A stretch of DNA of 64,000 bases from Jiangella ureilytica (GCF_004348545.1 NZ_SMKL01000023.1:1-64000); one strand, 5' to 3'. Shown: positions 10,218 to 20,142, counted from the first letter of the stretch. A program made the numbers and translations. The notes: a model not told the origin generated them from the letters alone.

Positions 10218-10268
10218 GGTTATCCGTTGTAAAACAGTCCGCACAGTCATCCGGTTATCCGTTGTAAA
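10218..10268. promoter_or_regulatory. Twin operator (two copies of GGTTATCCGTTGTAAA)
   Basis: The same 16-base sequence occurs at 10218-10233 and 10253-10268, with starts 35 bases apart. It lies between the divergent LacI gene and the arabinofuranosidase gene. The dyad TTAtCCGttGtAA, with a central CG, fits a LacI-type site. Two spaced copies suggest cooperative or looped binding. Confidence 0.65.
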
Positions 10269-10384
10269 TTCCCGAGGAGGCCGCGCGAGATCGGCGCCGA
10301 GGGAGGCCGAAGGCCTCTCCGATGGCGTCGACGCGGTATCGCGCAGCCGACTCATCGCAATGTCACGGCGAGCGGAGGAACCCC

Positions 10385-11893
10385 TTGTACGACGTCGAGG
10401 TCGGACTGGATCCGGCGTTCACCGTGGGCACCGTCGATCCGCGGCTCTTCGGCACGTTCGTCGAGCACATGGGCCGATGCGTCTACGGCGGCATCTTCGA
10501 GCCCGACCACCCCACCGCCGACGAGTTCGGCTTCCGCGGAGACGTCGCCGACCTGGTCCGCGAGCTGGGCGCCACCGTCGTCCGCTACCCGGGCGGCAAC
10601 TTCGTCTCCGGCTACCGCTGGGAGGACGGCGTCGGCCCGGTCGCGGACCGCCCGCGCCGGCTGGACCTGGCCTGGCGCTCGTTCGAGCCGAACACCGTCG
10701 GCGTCGACGAGTTCTGCCGCTGGGCCCGCGGCGTCGGCATCGACCCGATCATGGCCGTCAACCTCGGCACCCGGGGCGTGGACGCCGCCGTCGACCTGCT
10801 CGAGTACGCGAACTTCGCGCCCGGCACCACCAGCACCGCCGACCGGCGCGTGGCCAACGGACACAAGGACCCGCACGCGATCCGCACCTGGTGCCTGGGC
10901 AACGAGATGGACGGCCCGTGGCAGGTCGGGCACAAGACGGCCGACGAGTACGGCCGGCTCGCGGCGGAGACGGCGCGGGCCATGCGCCGCGCCGACCCGG
11001 ACGTCGAGCTCGTCGTCTGCGGCAGCTCCAACAGCGGCATGCCGACGTTCGGCACCTGGGAGCGGGTCGTCCTCGAGCACACCTACGACCTGGTCGACCA
11101 CGTCTCGCTGCATGCCTACTACGAGCCGGCCGGCGGCGACGTCGACAGCTTCCTGGCCTCGTCGGAGGACATGCGCCGGATGATCACGGCGATCGCCGCC
11201 ACCGCCGACCACGTCGGCGCGGTCCGGCGCAGCGACAAGAAGCTGACCATCTCCTTCGACGAGTGGAACGTCTGGTACCAGAACCGGTTCGCCGGGCAGG
11301 AGCAGCTCGAGACGACGGAGAACGGCGCCCTCATCGAGGACGTGTACGACGTCACCGACGCGGTCGTCGTCGGCGACCTGCTGATGGCACTGCTGGACCA
11401 CTGCGACCGGGTGGCGATCGCCTGCCAGGCGCAGCTGGTCAACGTGATCGGCCCGATCCTGACCCGGCCCGGCGGGCCGGCCTGGCGGCAGACGATCTTC
11501 CACCCGTTCGCGCTCACCGCCCGGCACGCCCGCGGGACGGTGTTGCGCACGGCCGTCCGCACCCCCGCCGTGGGCACCCAGCGGTTCGGCGACGTCCCCG
11601 CCACCCGGGTGACCGCCGTCCAGGACCCGGAGACCGGGGCGCTCACCCTGCTCGCCGCGAACCGGAGCCGCACGGAACCGGCCCGTCTCACCGTCCCCCT
11701 GCGCGCGTTCGGCGAGCGCCGGCTGCTCGAGCACCTCACGATCGCCGACGCCGACCCGTCCGCCACCAACACCGCCGAGCACCCGGACCGGGTCGTCCCG
11801 CGTCCGGTCACCGGCACCGTCGTCGACGGCGACCAGACGCTCACCGCGACCCTGCCGCCGTCGTCCTGGCACCTCATCCGGCTGGGCGCCTGA
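10385..11893 (+). CDS. abfA: Alpha-L-arabinofuranosidase, GH51
   Basis: This 502-residue enzyme removes terminal arabinofuranose from arabinan, arabinoxylan or oligosaccharides. GH51 hallmarks are visible: FGTFVEHMGRCVYGGI at the start, acid/base Glu in GNEMDGPWQ near residue 178, and nucleophile Glu in FDEWNVWY near residue 299, followed by a C-terminal beta domain. No signal peptide is present, so it acts in the cytoplasm on imported oligosaccharides. The start is a TTG at 10385, four bases after GGAGGAA; an in-frame ATG at 10322 is less likely because homology begins at the TTG. It is the first gene of the operon, behind the twin operator. Confidence 0.94.
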   Translation: MYDVEVGLDPAFTVGTVDPRLFGTFVEHMGRCVYGGIFEPDHPTADEFGFRGDVADLVRELGATVVRYPGGNFVSGYRWEDGVGPVADRPRRLDLAWRSFEPNTVGVDEFCRWARGVGIDPIMAVNLGTRGVDAAVDLLEYANFAPGTTSTADRRVANGHKDPHAIRTWCLGNEMDGPWQVGHKTADEYGRLAAETARAMRRADPDVELVVCGSSNSGMPTFGTWERVVLEHTYDLVDHVSLHAYYEPAGGDVDSFLASSEDMRRMITAIAATADHVGAVRRSDKKLTISFDEWNVWYQNRFAGQEQLETTENGALIEDVYDVTDAVVVGDLLMALLDHCDRVAIACQAQLVNVIGPILTRPGGPAWRQTIFHPFALTARHARGTVLRTAVRTPAVGTQRFGDVPATRVTAVQDPETGALTLLAANRSRTEPARLTVPLRAFGERRLLEHLTIADADPSATNTAEHPDRVVPRPVTGTVVDGDQTLTATLPPSSWHLIRLGA

Positions 11894-11919
11894 CCCGGCG
11901 CGTCTGCAAAGGAGCAGCT

Positions 11920-13257
11920 GTGACCCCCACACGACACCCCCTGTCCAGAAGACGCTTCCTCACCGCGACCGGCATGATCGGCGCCGGTGCCGTCCTCTCC
12001 GCCTGCGGCGGCGGCTCGCAGTCCCCCGGCGCCCAGCCCGCGGAGGGCGACGGCGGCGTCGGCGGCTACGACGGGCCGAACGTCGAGCTGGCGTTCTGGA
12101 ACGGCTTCACCGGCGGCGACGGCCCGTTCATGCAGGAGCTGGTCGACACGTTCAACTCCGAGAACCCGAACATCGCGGTGACGATGACGGTGATGGAGTG
12201 GGCCGACTACTACGCGAAGGTCCCGACGGCGGTGCAGTCCGGCAACGGGCCCGACGTCGGCATCATGCACATCGACTCGCTGCCGACGAACGCCGCCCGC
12301 AACGTCATCGTCCCGCTCGACGACGTCGCCTCGGCCCTGGAGCTCGAGGAGGGCGACTTCGCCGAAGCCGTCTGGAGCGCCGGCGAGTACGACGGGCAGC
12401 GCTACGGCATCCCGCTGGACATGCACCCGCTCGGGTTCTTCTACAACAAGACCGTCATGGAGTCGGCCGGGCTCGATCCCGACAACCCGCCCGTGGACCG
12501 GCAGTCCTACGAGTCCGCGCTCGAGGCGCTGGCGTCCGCCGGGATCCAGGGGCACTGGATGTCGCCGCACCCGTTCACCGGCAGCATGACGCTGCAGTCG
12601 CTGATCTGGCAGTTCGGCGGCGACCTGTTCAACGAGGACGGCACCGAGGTCACCTGGGCGGAGGACCCCGGCGTGCAGGCGCTGACCTGGATGGTCGATG
12701 CGATCAACACCGGCTGGAGCCCGAAGGACGTCGGTCAGGACGCCGACGCGATCGCGCTGCAGAACGGCCAGGCCGCGTTCAACTGGAACGGCATCTGGAA
12801 CATCAACACGCTCAAGGAGATCCCCGACCTGCAGTGGGGCGTCGCGCCGCTGCCGAACATCGGCGGCACCGAGGCCGCGTGGGCGGGCTCGCACAACTTC
12901 GTCGTCATGCGCCAGCGCTCTGCCGACGAGAACAAGCTCGCGGCGTCGCGGGCGTTCATCAACTGGGTCAGCCAGCAGTCCATCGCGTGGGCCGAGGGCG
13001 GCCAGGTGCCGGCCCGCAACGAGGTCCGCGAGTCCGCCGAGTTCGAGGCGCTGCCGGAGCAGGCCGCGCTCGCCCAGCAGGTCGACTACCTGCACTTCCC
13101 GCCGTCGGTGCCGGGGATCAGCGAGGCGTTCGCCGACTTCGACCAGGCGCTCAACGAGGCGATCCTGCTCACCAAGGAGCCGGCCGCCGCGCTTTCGGAG
13201 GCGGCCGAGCGGGCGTCGAAGAAGCTGGAAGAGAACCGCGAGCGGTACGACGGGTAG
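11920..13257 (+). CDS. ABC sugar-binding lipoprotein (arabino-oligosaccharide, inferred)
   Basis: This 445-residue extracellular solute-binding protein belongs to family 1 (MalE-like). The N-terminus has twin arginines (SRRRFLTATG) and a lipobox LSAC, so it is a lipoprotein, possibly exported by Tat. The mature part has the family's FWNGFTGGDGP start and NWNGIWN. The GTG at 11920 has AAAGGAG just upstream. It lies 26 bases after abfA and 4 bases before the first permease. The ligand is inferred from the neighbouring GH51 and GH43 enzymes. Confidence 0.93.
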   Translation: MTPTRHPLSRRRFLTATGMIGAGAVLSACGGGSQSPGAQPAEGDGGVGGYDGPNVELAFWNGFTGGDGPFMQELVDTFNSENPNIAVTMTVMEWADYYAKVPTAVQSGNGPDVGIMHIDSLPTNAARNVIVPLDDVASALELEEGDFAEAVWSAGEYDGQRYGIPLDMHPLGFFYNKTVMESAGLDPDNPPVDRQSYESALEALASAGIQGHWMSPHPFTGSMTLQSLIWQFGGDLFNEDGTEVTWAEDPGVQALTWMVDAINTGWSPKDVGQDADAIALQNGQAAFNWNGIWNINTLKEIPDLQWGVAPLPNIGGTEAAWAGSHNFVVMRQRSADENKLAASRAFINWVSQQSIAWAEGGQVPARNEVRESAEFEALPEQAALAQQVDYLHFPPSVPGISEAFADFDQALNEAILLTKEPAAALSEAAERASKKLEENRERYDG

Positions 13258-13261
13258 CGCC

Positions 13262-14158
13262 GTGGCGACCTCCGCTCCCACTCGCATCAGGCGGCACGCG
13301 CCGTGGACGCCGTACGCGTTCATGGCGCCGTTCCTGGTGATCTTCGTGACGTTCGTGCTGGCCCCGGCGGCACTCGGGCTCTGGATGAGCCTGCACGACT
13401 GGGACTTCATGCTCGCCAGCCGGCCGTTCGTCGGGCTCGACAACTACCTGAACCTGTTCGACTCGACCTCGGCCGTGTTCCAGGAGTTCTGGAACGGCAT
13501 GCGGGCGACGGCGATCTTCACCGTCGCGAGCGTGCCGTTCCTGGTCACGATTCCGCTCGGGCTGGCGGTGCTGCTGAACCGGCGGTTCCCCGGCCGGACG
13601 GTGTTCCGGGCGATCTTCTTCATGCCGTACGTGTTGGGTGTCGCCGTCATCGGCCTGCTGTTCCGGTTCATGCTCGACCCGAACATCGGCATCGTGAACG
13701 GGCTGCTCGGCACCACGACGCCGTGGATCACCGCGCAGCCGTGGGCCTGGATCAGCCTGGTCGCGATGACGGTGTGGTGGACGCTCGGCTTCAACACGAT
13801 CATCTATCTCGCCGGCCTGCAGGACATCCCGTCCGAGCTGTACGACGCGGCGAAGGTCGACGGCGCGTCGGCCTGGCAGGTGTTCCGGAACGTGACCCTG
13901 CCCGGGCTGCGGATGGTGCACCTGTTCGTCGTGACGATCACGATTCTGGCCTCGGCGAACATGTTCGGTCAGGCGCTGCTGGTGACCAACGGCGGACCTG
14001 GCGACTCCACCCGGACGGCGCTCATCGTCATGCTCGCCGAGGGCCTGGAGTCGTTCCGGATGGGCAGCGCCGCGGCGATGTCGTACCTGCTCGCGATCTT
14101 CCTGGGCATCGTCTCGATCGTCCAGGTGCTGGCCATGCGCGAGAGGAGGCCGCGATGA
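13262..14158 (+). CDS. ABC sugar permease, MalF type
   Basis: This 298-residue inner-membrane permease has about six hydrophobic helices, starting with PYAFMAPFLVIFVTF. The cytoplasmic EAA loop, which contacts the ATPase, reads LYDAAKVDGASAWQVFRNVTLP around residues 196-217. The GTG at 13262 follows the binding-protein gene by four bases. Its stop overlaps the next permease start (ATGA). No ATPase gene is present in the operon, so a shared MsiK-type ATPase encoded elsewhere is expected, as is common in actinobacteria. Confidence 0.93.
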   Translation: MATSAPTRIRRHAPWTPYAFMAPFLVIFVTFVLAPAALGLWMSLHDWDFMLASRPFVGLDNYLNLFDSTSAVFQEFWNGMRATAIFTVASVPFLVTIPLGLAVLLNRRFPGRTVFRAIFFMPYVLGVAVIGLLFRFMLDPNIGIVNGLLGTTTPWITAQPWAWISLVAMTVWWTLGFNTIIYLAGLQDIPSELYDAAKVDGASAWQVFRNVTLPGLRMVHLFVVTITILASANMFGQALLVTNGGPGDSTRTALIVMLAEGLESFRMGSAAAMSYLLAIFLGIVSIVQVLAMRERRPR

Positions 14159-15060
14159 CGCTCCTGACCCGTCCGTCCCGGTCCAGCGAGGACGACCGGG
14201 CGACGACGGCGCCCGGCTCGCGCGGGGCGCCCCGCGGCCTCGCCCGGCAGGGCATGTTCTGGCTGTTCCTGCTGGTCCTGACGGTGATCTTCGTCGGGCC
14301 GATCGTCTGGATGTTCCTCACGTCGATCAAGACCAACCCCGAGGCGACCGCCGTCCCGCCGACACTGCTGCCGTCGTCGCCGACCTTCGAGGCCTATGAG
14401 GGGCTGCTGCGGCTGGACGGGGCCTACCCGGTGCTGCGCTGGTTCCTCAACAGCCTGCTGGCGGCGACGCTGCACATGGTGCTCGTGCTGGCGGTCGCCT
14501 CGACGGCGGCGTACGCGCTGGCCCGGCTGCACTTCCGCGGCCGCGGCGTGCTGTTCGTCGTCATCGTGTCGACGCTGTTCGTGCCCGGGTTCGTGTTCCT
14601 GATCCCGAACTACCTGATCATCGACCGGCTGGGCTGGCTGGACACCGTCTGGGCGCTGGCCGTCCCGGGCGCGGCCGGCGCGTTCGGCGTGTTCTTCCTG
14701 CGCCAGTTCTTCGCCATGCTCCCCGGTGAGCTGGAGGAGGCGGCGCTGATCGACGGCGCCAACCAGTGGCAGGTCTTCACCCGCGTCGTGCTGCCGAACT
14801 CGAAGCCGGCGCTGGCCACGCTCGCGGTGCTGTCGTTCCTGTCGAACTGGAACGACTTCATCTGGCCGATCTACGTGCTGTTCAGCCCGGAACGGCTCAC
14901 ACTGCCGGCCGGGCTGCGGCTACTGCAGGGCGCGTACACGACCGACTACCCCGTCATCATGGCCGGCGCGTTCGTCGCCAGCGTCCCCGTCCTGATCCTG
15001 TTCCTGTTCACGCAGCGCTACGTCATCGAGGGCGTGTCGCGCAGCGGACTGAAGGGATGA
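14155..15060 (+). CDS. ABC sugar permease, MalG type
   Basis: This 301-residue second permease pairs with the preceding one. It has about six membrane helices and an EAA loop, EEAALIDGANQWQVFTRVVLP, followed by the conserved WNDFIWP. The protein ends VSRSGLKG, as MalG-type permeases do. The start overlaps the upstream stop (ATGA) and its own stop overlaps the next start (ATGA), so translation of the whole block is coupled. Confidence 0.93.
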   Translation: MTLLTRPSRSSEDDRATTAPGSRGAPRGLARQGMFWLFLLVLTVIFVGPIVWMFLTSIKTNPEATAVPPTLLPSSPTFEAYEGLLRLDGAYPVLRWFLNSLLAATLHMVLVLAVASTAAYALARLHFRGRGVLFVVIVSTLFVPGFVFLIPNYLIIDRLGWLDTVWALAVPGAAGAFGVFFLRQFFAMLPGELEEAALIDGANQWQVFTRVVLPNSKPALATLAVLSFLSNWNDFIWPIYVLFSPERLTLPAGLRLLQGAYTTDYPVIMAGAFVASVPVLILFLFTQRYVIEGVSRSGLKG

Positions 15061-17333
15061 TCGCCTTGCTCCGACGCCTCCTGCTCGCGGCCCTGCTTGC
15101 GCTGCCCGGCGCGGCTCCGATGGCCACAGCGGCGCCCGACGCCGACCCCGGCACCGCCGTCACCCAGAACCCGATCTCCGGCTCGTTCTCCGACACCTAC
15201 GCCGATCCGGCCGTCATCCGCGGCAAGGACGGCTGGTGGTACCTGTACGCGACCAGCGACCCATTGCACGAGGCGCCGAGCGAGTTCGGGCTCATGCACA
15301 TCGCCCGGTCCCGCGACTTCGTCGACTGGGAGTACCTGGGAACGGTGTTCGACGAGGCCGACCGGCCGGCCTGGACGACGTCGTCGTCGTTCTACTGGGC
15401 GCCGGACATCCGCTACGTCGACGGCCGGTACGTCATGTACTACACGGTCACCGACACCGTCGCCGAGCCCGGCCCGTGGAACTTCGCGATCGGGGCCGCG
15501 ACGGCGCCGACTCCGGCCGGCCCGTGGACCGACACCGGCGGACCGGTGGTCGCGCCGCGGCCGACCGGCGACGGCGGGTACTTCAACACCATCGACCCGG
15601 CGCTGCTGTCGGCGTCGGACGGGAAGCGCTACCTGTACTTCGGCGGCTTCCACGGCGGCCTGTGGGTGACGGAGCTGGACGAGTCCGGGCTGCGCGCCGT
15701 CGGGTCGCCCACACAGGTCACGGTCGGCGACCGGTACGAGGGCTCGTTCGTCGTCGAGCGGGACGGCTGGTACTACCTGACGGCGTCGTCGGCGAACTGC
15801 TGCGCCGGACCGGTCACCGGGTACAGCGTCTACGCCGGCCGGTCGCGAAGCCCGCTCGGCCCGTTCACCGACCACGAGGGCGTCTCGTTGCTGGACTCGC
15901 GCGTCGGCGGCACCCAGGTGCTGGCGCAGAACGGCAACCGCTGGATCGGCGTCGGCCACCACACGATCGTGACCGACGTGGCCGGGCAGGACCACATCGT
16001 CTACCACGCCATCGACCGCGACGACGCCTGGCTGGACGCGCCCGGCGGCATCAACGAGCGACCGACGCTGATCGACCGGCTGGACTGGATCGACGGCTGG
16101 CCGGTCGCGCGAGCCGGGGCGGGACCGTCCGACACCCCGCAGCCGGCGCCGGTGACGGCGTCGTCGCTGGGGATCGTGAGTGGCGCGCCCGCGTCGAACG
16201 ACGCGCTTCTCGGCGACTGGTCGGCGGGCACGGACTCCGTGGGCGACGGCGGCGCGGTCGGCCTGGTGCCGGCCGGCGGCGAGGCGCGGACTCGCGAGAA
16301 GGCGCCGAAGGACGTGCGGGTCGAGGCCGACGTCCGGGTGTCCGGCGCCTTCTCGGTGGGCGTGGCGCGGTCCGGGCGCAACGGCGTCACCGTCACCGTC
16401 GACGCCGCAGAGCGGACGCTGACCGTCACGTCGACGCAGGGCCGCCGGGTCGAGAGCGACACCGCTCCCCTGCCGTCGCGGTACGGCGGCGACGAGTGGA
16501 CGGCGCTCTCCGTCGAGGTGCGCGACGGTCGCGTGGTCGCCCGGCTGGCGGAGAGCCGGCTCGGCGACGCCGATGCCGAGGTCGCCCTCGACCTGCCCCG
16601 CGGCGCGGCCAGGTCGCGCCCCGTCGTGCTCGCCACGTCCGGCGGCCCGGCGCAGGTCGACAACCTCACCGTCGTCGAGGCGCACGAGCCGGTGACGGAG
16701 CGGGTGGCCGAGCCGGAGACCGGCGACGTGCTGGTCGACGAGTCGTTCGACGGCGCGGCGCCCGGGGACGGCTGGGAATGGGTGCGGCCGTCGCCGTCGG
16801 TGACCGTCGGCGACGGCGTGCTGCGCTGGCCGCTGGAGTCGGTCGACGTCGTCGGCGCCGGCAACACCGGGCCGCTGCTGCTGCGCACGCCGCCGCCGGG
16901 CGACTGGATCGCCGAGACGAAGCTGCACCTCGACCTCGGCACCGGGACGATCCGCAACTACCAGCAGGCCGGGATGATCGTCCGGGTCGACGACGACGAC
17001 CTGCTGCGACTCGGCGACGTCGCCATCTGGGGCACCCGCCAGGTCGAGTTCGGCAAGGAGCTCGACGAGAACGGCGCGCTGCGCTGGGGCGCCCACCTCG
17101 GCGGGCCGGTGGCCGAGACGATGTGGCTGCGGATCGCGCACACGCTGGACCCGGAGACCGGCGAGCACCGGTACCGGTCGGCGTCGTCGCGCGACGGCGA
17201 GACGTGGCGGTGGGGGGCCACGTGGACCCTTCCGGCGGACACGACGCCGACGATCGGCCTGTACGCCGGCGGCGGCGCCACGCCCGCCACCGTCGCGACG
17301 TTCGACTGGTTCCGCCTGTACGAGGCTCGATGA
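15057..17333 (+). CDS. Secreted GH43-type glycosidase with C-terminal laminin-G/DUF1349-like domain
   Basis: This 758-residue exported enzyme has a signal peptide (MIALLRRLLLAALLALPGAA, cleavage near ATA-APD). The GH43 five-bladed propeller covers roughly residues 35-340. The probable base Asp is in DTYADPAVI, WAPDIRYV marks a second blade, and the acid Glu is likely in YEGSFVVERDG. A linker and a jelly-roll module follow, and the last ~200 residues (from DVLVDESFDG) resemble DUF1349/concanavalin-like domains. It probably attacks arabinan or arabinoxylan outside the cell to feed the importer. Exact specificity (arabinanase, arabinofuranosidase or xylosidase) cannot be read from the sequence. 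Confidence 0.88.
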   Translation: MIALLRRLLLAALLALPGAAPMATAAPDADPGTAVTQNPISGSFSDTYADPAVIRGKDGWWYLYATSDPLHEAPSEFGLMHIARSRDFVDWEYLGTVFDEADRPAWTTSSSFYWAPDIRYVDGRYVMYYTVTDTVAEPGPWNFAIGAATAPTPAGPWTDTGGPVVAPRPTGDGGYFNTIDPALLSASDGKRYLYFGGFHGGLWVTELDESGLRAVGSPTQVTVGDRYEGSFVVERDGWYYLTASSANCCAGPVTGYSVYAGRSRSPLGPFTDHEGVSLLDSRVGGTQVLAQNGNRWIGVGHHTIVTDVAGQDHIVYHAIDRDDAWLDAPGGINERPTLIDRLDWIDGWPVARAGAGPSDTPQPAPVTASSLGIVSGAPASNDALLGDWSAGTDSVGDGGAVGLVPAGGEARTREKAPKDVRVEADVRVSGAFSVGVARSGRNGVTVTVDAAERTLTVTSTQGRRVESDTAPLPSRYGGDEWTALSVEVRDGRVVARLAESRLGDADAEVALDLPRGAARSRPVVLATSGGPAQVDNLTVVEAHEPVTERVAEPETGDVLVDESFDGAAPGDGWEWVRPSPSVTVGDGVLRWPLESVDVVGAGNTGPLLLRTPPPGDWIAETKLHLDLGTGTIRNYQQAGMIVRVDDDDLLRLGDVAIWGTRQVEFGKELDENGALRWGAHLGGPVAETMWLRIAHTLDPETGEHRYRSASSRDGETWRWGATWTLPADTTPTIGLYAGGGATPATVATFDWFRLYEAR

Positions 17334-18337
17334 AGTATTTGGCGGGGGCCGGGCTGGCGCTGCTTCTCCTGGGAGCTTGCGCGGGCTCGGCCCCGTCCGA
17401 CCCCGATCCTGCCGAGGAGGAGACCAGCACCGTGGGCTTCACGAACCCCGTCGTCGACCGCGACTTCCCCGATCCCGCCGTCATCGAGGCCGACGGCGGC
17501 TATTACGCCTACGCGACGAACTCGCGGCTGGGGAACGTGCCGGCGATGACCTCGTCCGACCTCGTGACCTGGGAGCCGGCCGGCGACGCGATGCCGGTGC
17601 TGGCGCCGTGGGTCACCGGTGGACGGACCTGGGCGCCGGAGATCGCGGTGCACGCGCCGGACCGATACGTCCTGTACTACACGGCGCTCGGCACGGCGTC
17701 GGGCCGGCAGTGCGTGGGGGTGGCGGTGGCGTCGTCGCCGGCCGGGCCGTTCGTCGACGAGTCCGCGGAGCCGCTGATCTGCCAGGCCGACGAGGGCGGC
17801 TCCATCGACGCGAGCCCGTTCACCGACGCCGACGGCACCCGCTACCTGCTGTGGAAGAACGACGGCAACGCGATCGGCGTCGACACCTGGCTGTACGCCC
17901 AGCCGCTGGCGCCGGACGGGCTGTCGCTCGTGGGAGAGCCGGTGCGGCTGATGAAGCAGGACCAGCCCTGGGAGGGGAACCTGGTCGAGGCGCCGTTCCT
18001 GTGGCTGCGTGACGGGACGTACTACCTGTTCTACTCGGCGAACGCGTACGACACCGCCGCGTACGCCGTCGGGTACGCCGTCTGTGACGGGCCGCTGGGG
18101 CCGTGTCACAAGCCTGCCGACGAGCCGATCCTGGTGTCGAGCGACGACGCGGCCGGGCCGGGGCACTGCGTGCTGGTCGAGAAGGACGGCCGCACCTGGA
18201 TGGTCCACCACGCCTGGCCGCCGGAGTCGGTCGGCTCGGCCCTGCCCGGGCGGACGATGTGGCTCACCGAGGTCACCTGGTCCGGCGGCGTCCCCGTGCT
18301 GGACGGCCCGCGGGCCTCGGTGGACGTGGTGCCCTGA
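17330..18337 (+). CDS. GH43 lipoprotein glycosidase
   Basis: This 335-residue second GH43 enzyme is anchored as a lipoprotein: MKYLAGAGLALLLLGAC has a lipobox LGAC. Catalytic landmarks are FPDPAVIEADGGYYAYATNS (base Asp), TWAPEIAVH, SIDASPFTDADG (transition-state Asp) and NLVEAPFLW (acid Glu). It is the last gene of the arabinan operon and starts by ATGA overlap. Having one free and one membrane-tethered GH43 enzyme suggests stepwise breakdown next to the transporter. Its TGA is immediately followed by the convergent stop (TGATCA), so no terminator fits between them. Confidence 0.9.
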   Translation: MKYLAGAGLALLLLGACAGSAPSDPDPAEEETSTVGFTNPVVDRDFPDPAVIEADGGYYAYATNSRLGNVPAMTSSDLVTWEPAGDAMPVLAPWVTGGRTWAPEIAVHAPDRYVLYYTALGTASGRQCVGVAVASSPAGPFVDESAEPLICQADEGGSIDASPFTDADGTRYLLWKNDGNAIGVDTWLYAQPLAPDGLSLVGEPVRLMKQDQPWEGNLVEAPFLWLRDGTYYLFYSANAYDTAAYAVGYAVCDGPLGPCHKPADEPILVSSDDAAGPGHCVLVEKDGRTWMVHHAWPPESVGSALPGRTMWLTEVTWSGGVPVLDGPRASVDVVP

Positions 18338-19927
18338 TCAGCCGTCGACCGTGACGTCGATGGTGTGCCAGCCGGAGGCGCCGTCGGGGACCGGCGGCGC
18401 CTCTTCGGACGTCTGCACCTCGCCGTCGGCGGTGGTGGCGCGGACGGTCAGCCGGTGCTCGCCCGGCTCGGCGTCCCACTGCCACACCCACTGCCGCCAG
18501 GTGTCGGCGCTCGGGACCGTGGCCAGCCGCGCGGCGTTCCAGTCGCCGTCGTCGACCCGCACCTCGACGCCCTGGATGCCGCGGTGCTGCGCCCAGGCGA
18601 CCCCGGCGACGGGAACGGAGCCCGCGCCCACGTGCGCGCGGCTGCTCGGGACGTCGATGCGCGAGGCGACCTTGACCGGTCCCCGCTCGGCCCAGCCGCG
18701 GCTGGTCCAGTACGCCTCGAAGTCGTCGAACCGGCTCACCTCGAGCTCGACGACCCACTTGGTGGCGCTGACGTAGCCGTAGAGGCCCGGGACGATCATG
18801 CGGACCGGGAACCCGTGCGCGACCGGCAGCGGCTGGCCGTTCATCCCGACGGCGAACAGCGCGTCGCGGCCGTCGGTGAGCACGTCGAGCGGGGTGCCGG
18901 CGGTCCAGCCGTCGTGCGAGGTGGACCGGACGGCGTCTGCGTCGCTGCTCGGCTTCGCGAGCGCGAGGACGTCGGCGATCGGGATGCCGGTCCACAGCGC
19001 GTTGCCGATGAGGTGGCCGCCGACCTCGTTGGACACGCAGTTCAGCGTCAGCCAGCGGCTCTCGAGGCCCATGCCGACGAGCCGGTCGTAGTCGAGCTCG
19101 ATCTCGTTCTCGACCATGCCGTGGACGCGCAGCGTCCAGTCCTCGGCCCGGATCAGCGGCTCGGAGAGCGCGGTGTCGATGCGGTAGAAGTTCTGGTTGG
19201 GTGTCCGCCACGGGTTGGCGCCGTCGACGAGGAGGTCGGCCCCGTCGGGCGGCGTGGCCCGGGGCAGGTCGATGGTCGCTTCGAGCTGGTCGCGCGACGT
19301 CTCGACCCCCGCCCGCCGCGCGCCGAGCACCTGCCCGAGCCCGGCGCCGATGACGGCGAGGCCCGCGGTGATGCCCGCGGCCGTGAGGAACGACCGTCTC
19401 GTCGGCGCCGGCGGGGGTGACGGCGTCAGCTGCGGTTGCGGCGTGGTCGGCCCCGTGGCCTTGCCGACGAGCCAGCTCAGCGTCGGCAGCGCGACGATGC
19501 CGGCCGCGACCGTGGGGACGAGGCCGGCCATGGTGGTGTCGGGCCGGCTGTTGACCGCGAACCCGGCGACGACCAGCAGCGCCGTGGCGGCCAGCATCCC
19601 CAGGCCCTTGCGCCGGGCCGTCAGCAGGCCGATCAGCCCGCCGAGCACCGTCAGCACCACGCCCATGCCGATCAGCAGCACCGTCTTGTCGTGGATGCCG
19701 AACGTCTCGATCGCGAAATCCTTCAGCCAGGCGGGCGTGAGGTCGATGAACTCCTCTCCGACCGCCACCACCGGCGTCTCGGCCCGGCCCAGCGCACCGG
19801 CCACCACCTCGGCGGCGGCCAGCCCCAGGCCCAGCGCGAGCACCCCGGCCAGCGCCGGCGGCCACCACGGCCGGCGCTTCGCCTCGGGCGAGCCGGCCGG
19901 CGGCGCGGCCGTCACGGAATCGGTCAC
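18338..19927 (-). CDS. Membrane-anchored molybdopterin-dependent oxidoreductase (sulfite-oxidase fold)
   Basis: This is a ~529-residue protein. The N-terminal ~180 residues contain four or five membrane helices. A twin-arginine stretch (TRRSFLTAAG) then precedes the SUOX-type molybdenum-cofactor domain. The conserved Mo-ligand Cys is in WLTLNCVSNEVGG, and VPGLYGYVSATKWV is typical of the fold. The last ~100 residues form the Mo-co dimerisation domain. It probably oxidises or reduces a small sulfur or other substrate outside the membrane, but the substrate is unknown. The start is either the GTG at 19927 or the GTG at 19915, the latter better spaced from GGAGGG. Confidence 0.88.
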   Translation of the reverse strand: MTDSVTAAPPAGSPEAKRRPWWPPALAGVLALGLGLAAAEVVAGALGRAETPVVAVGEEFIDLTPAWLKDFAIETFGIHDKTVLLIGMGVVLTVLGGLIGLLTARRKGLGMLAATALLVVAGFAVNSRPDTTMAGLVPTVAAGIVALPTLSWLVGKATGPTTPQPQLTPSPPPAPTRRSFLTAAGITAGLAVIGAGLGQVLGARRAGVETSRDQLEATIDLPRATPPDGADLLVDGANPWRTPNQNFYRIDTALSEPLIRAEDWTLRVHGMVENEIELDYDRLVGMGLESRWLTLNCVSNEVGGHLIGNALWTGIPIADVLALAKPSSDADAVRSTSHDGWTAGTPLDVLTDGRDALFAVGMNGQPLPVAHGFPVRMIVPGLYGYVSATKWVVELEVSRFDDFEAYWTSRGWAERGPVKVASRIDVPSSRAHVGAGSVPVAGVAWAQHRGIQGVEVRVDDGDWNAARLATVPSADTWRQWVWQWDAEPGEHRLTVRATTADGEVQTSEEAPPVPDGASGWHTIDVTVDG

Positions 19928-20142
19928 CCTCCGATCATCCTCCCGGGCGCCGGTTCCGCCCACCGCCCGCCATGATCGTCAGCGAAAATTCAGAATCGGG
20001 GTTCGCCGGGTCTGCTGAGTTGGCCGGGGTTTGAGGTGGGCTCCCCGTCCCCCTTGCTGCCCATTCTCTTAGCCGCGTGCACACGCCTCAAGCGGACCGA
20101 CGGCCGCTTCGCGGCGGAGAGGACCGCTTGACCCGTGCACCC

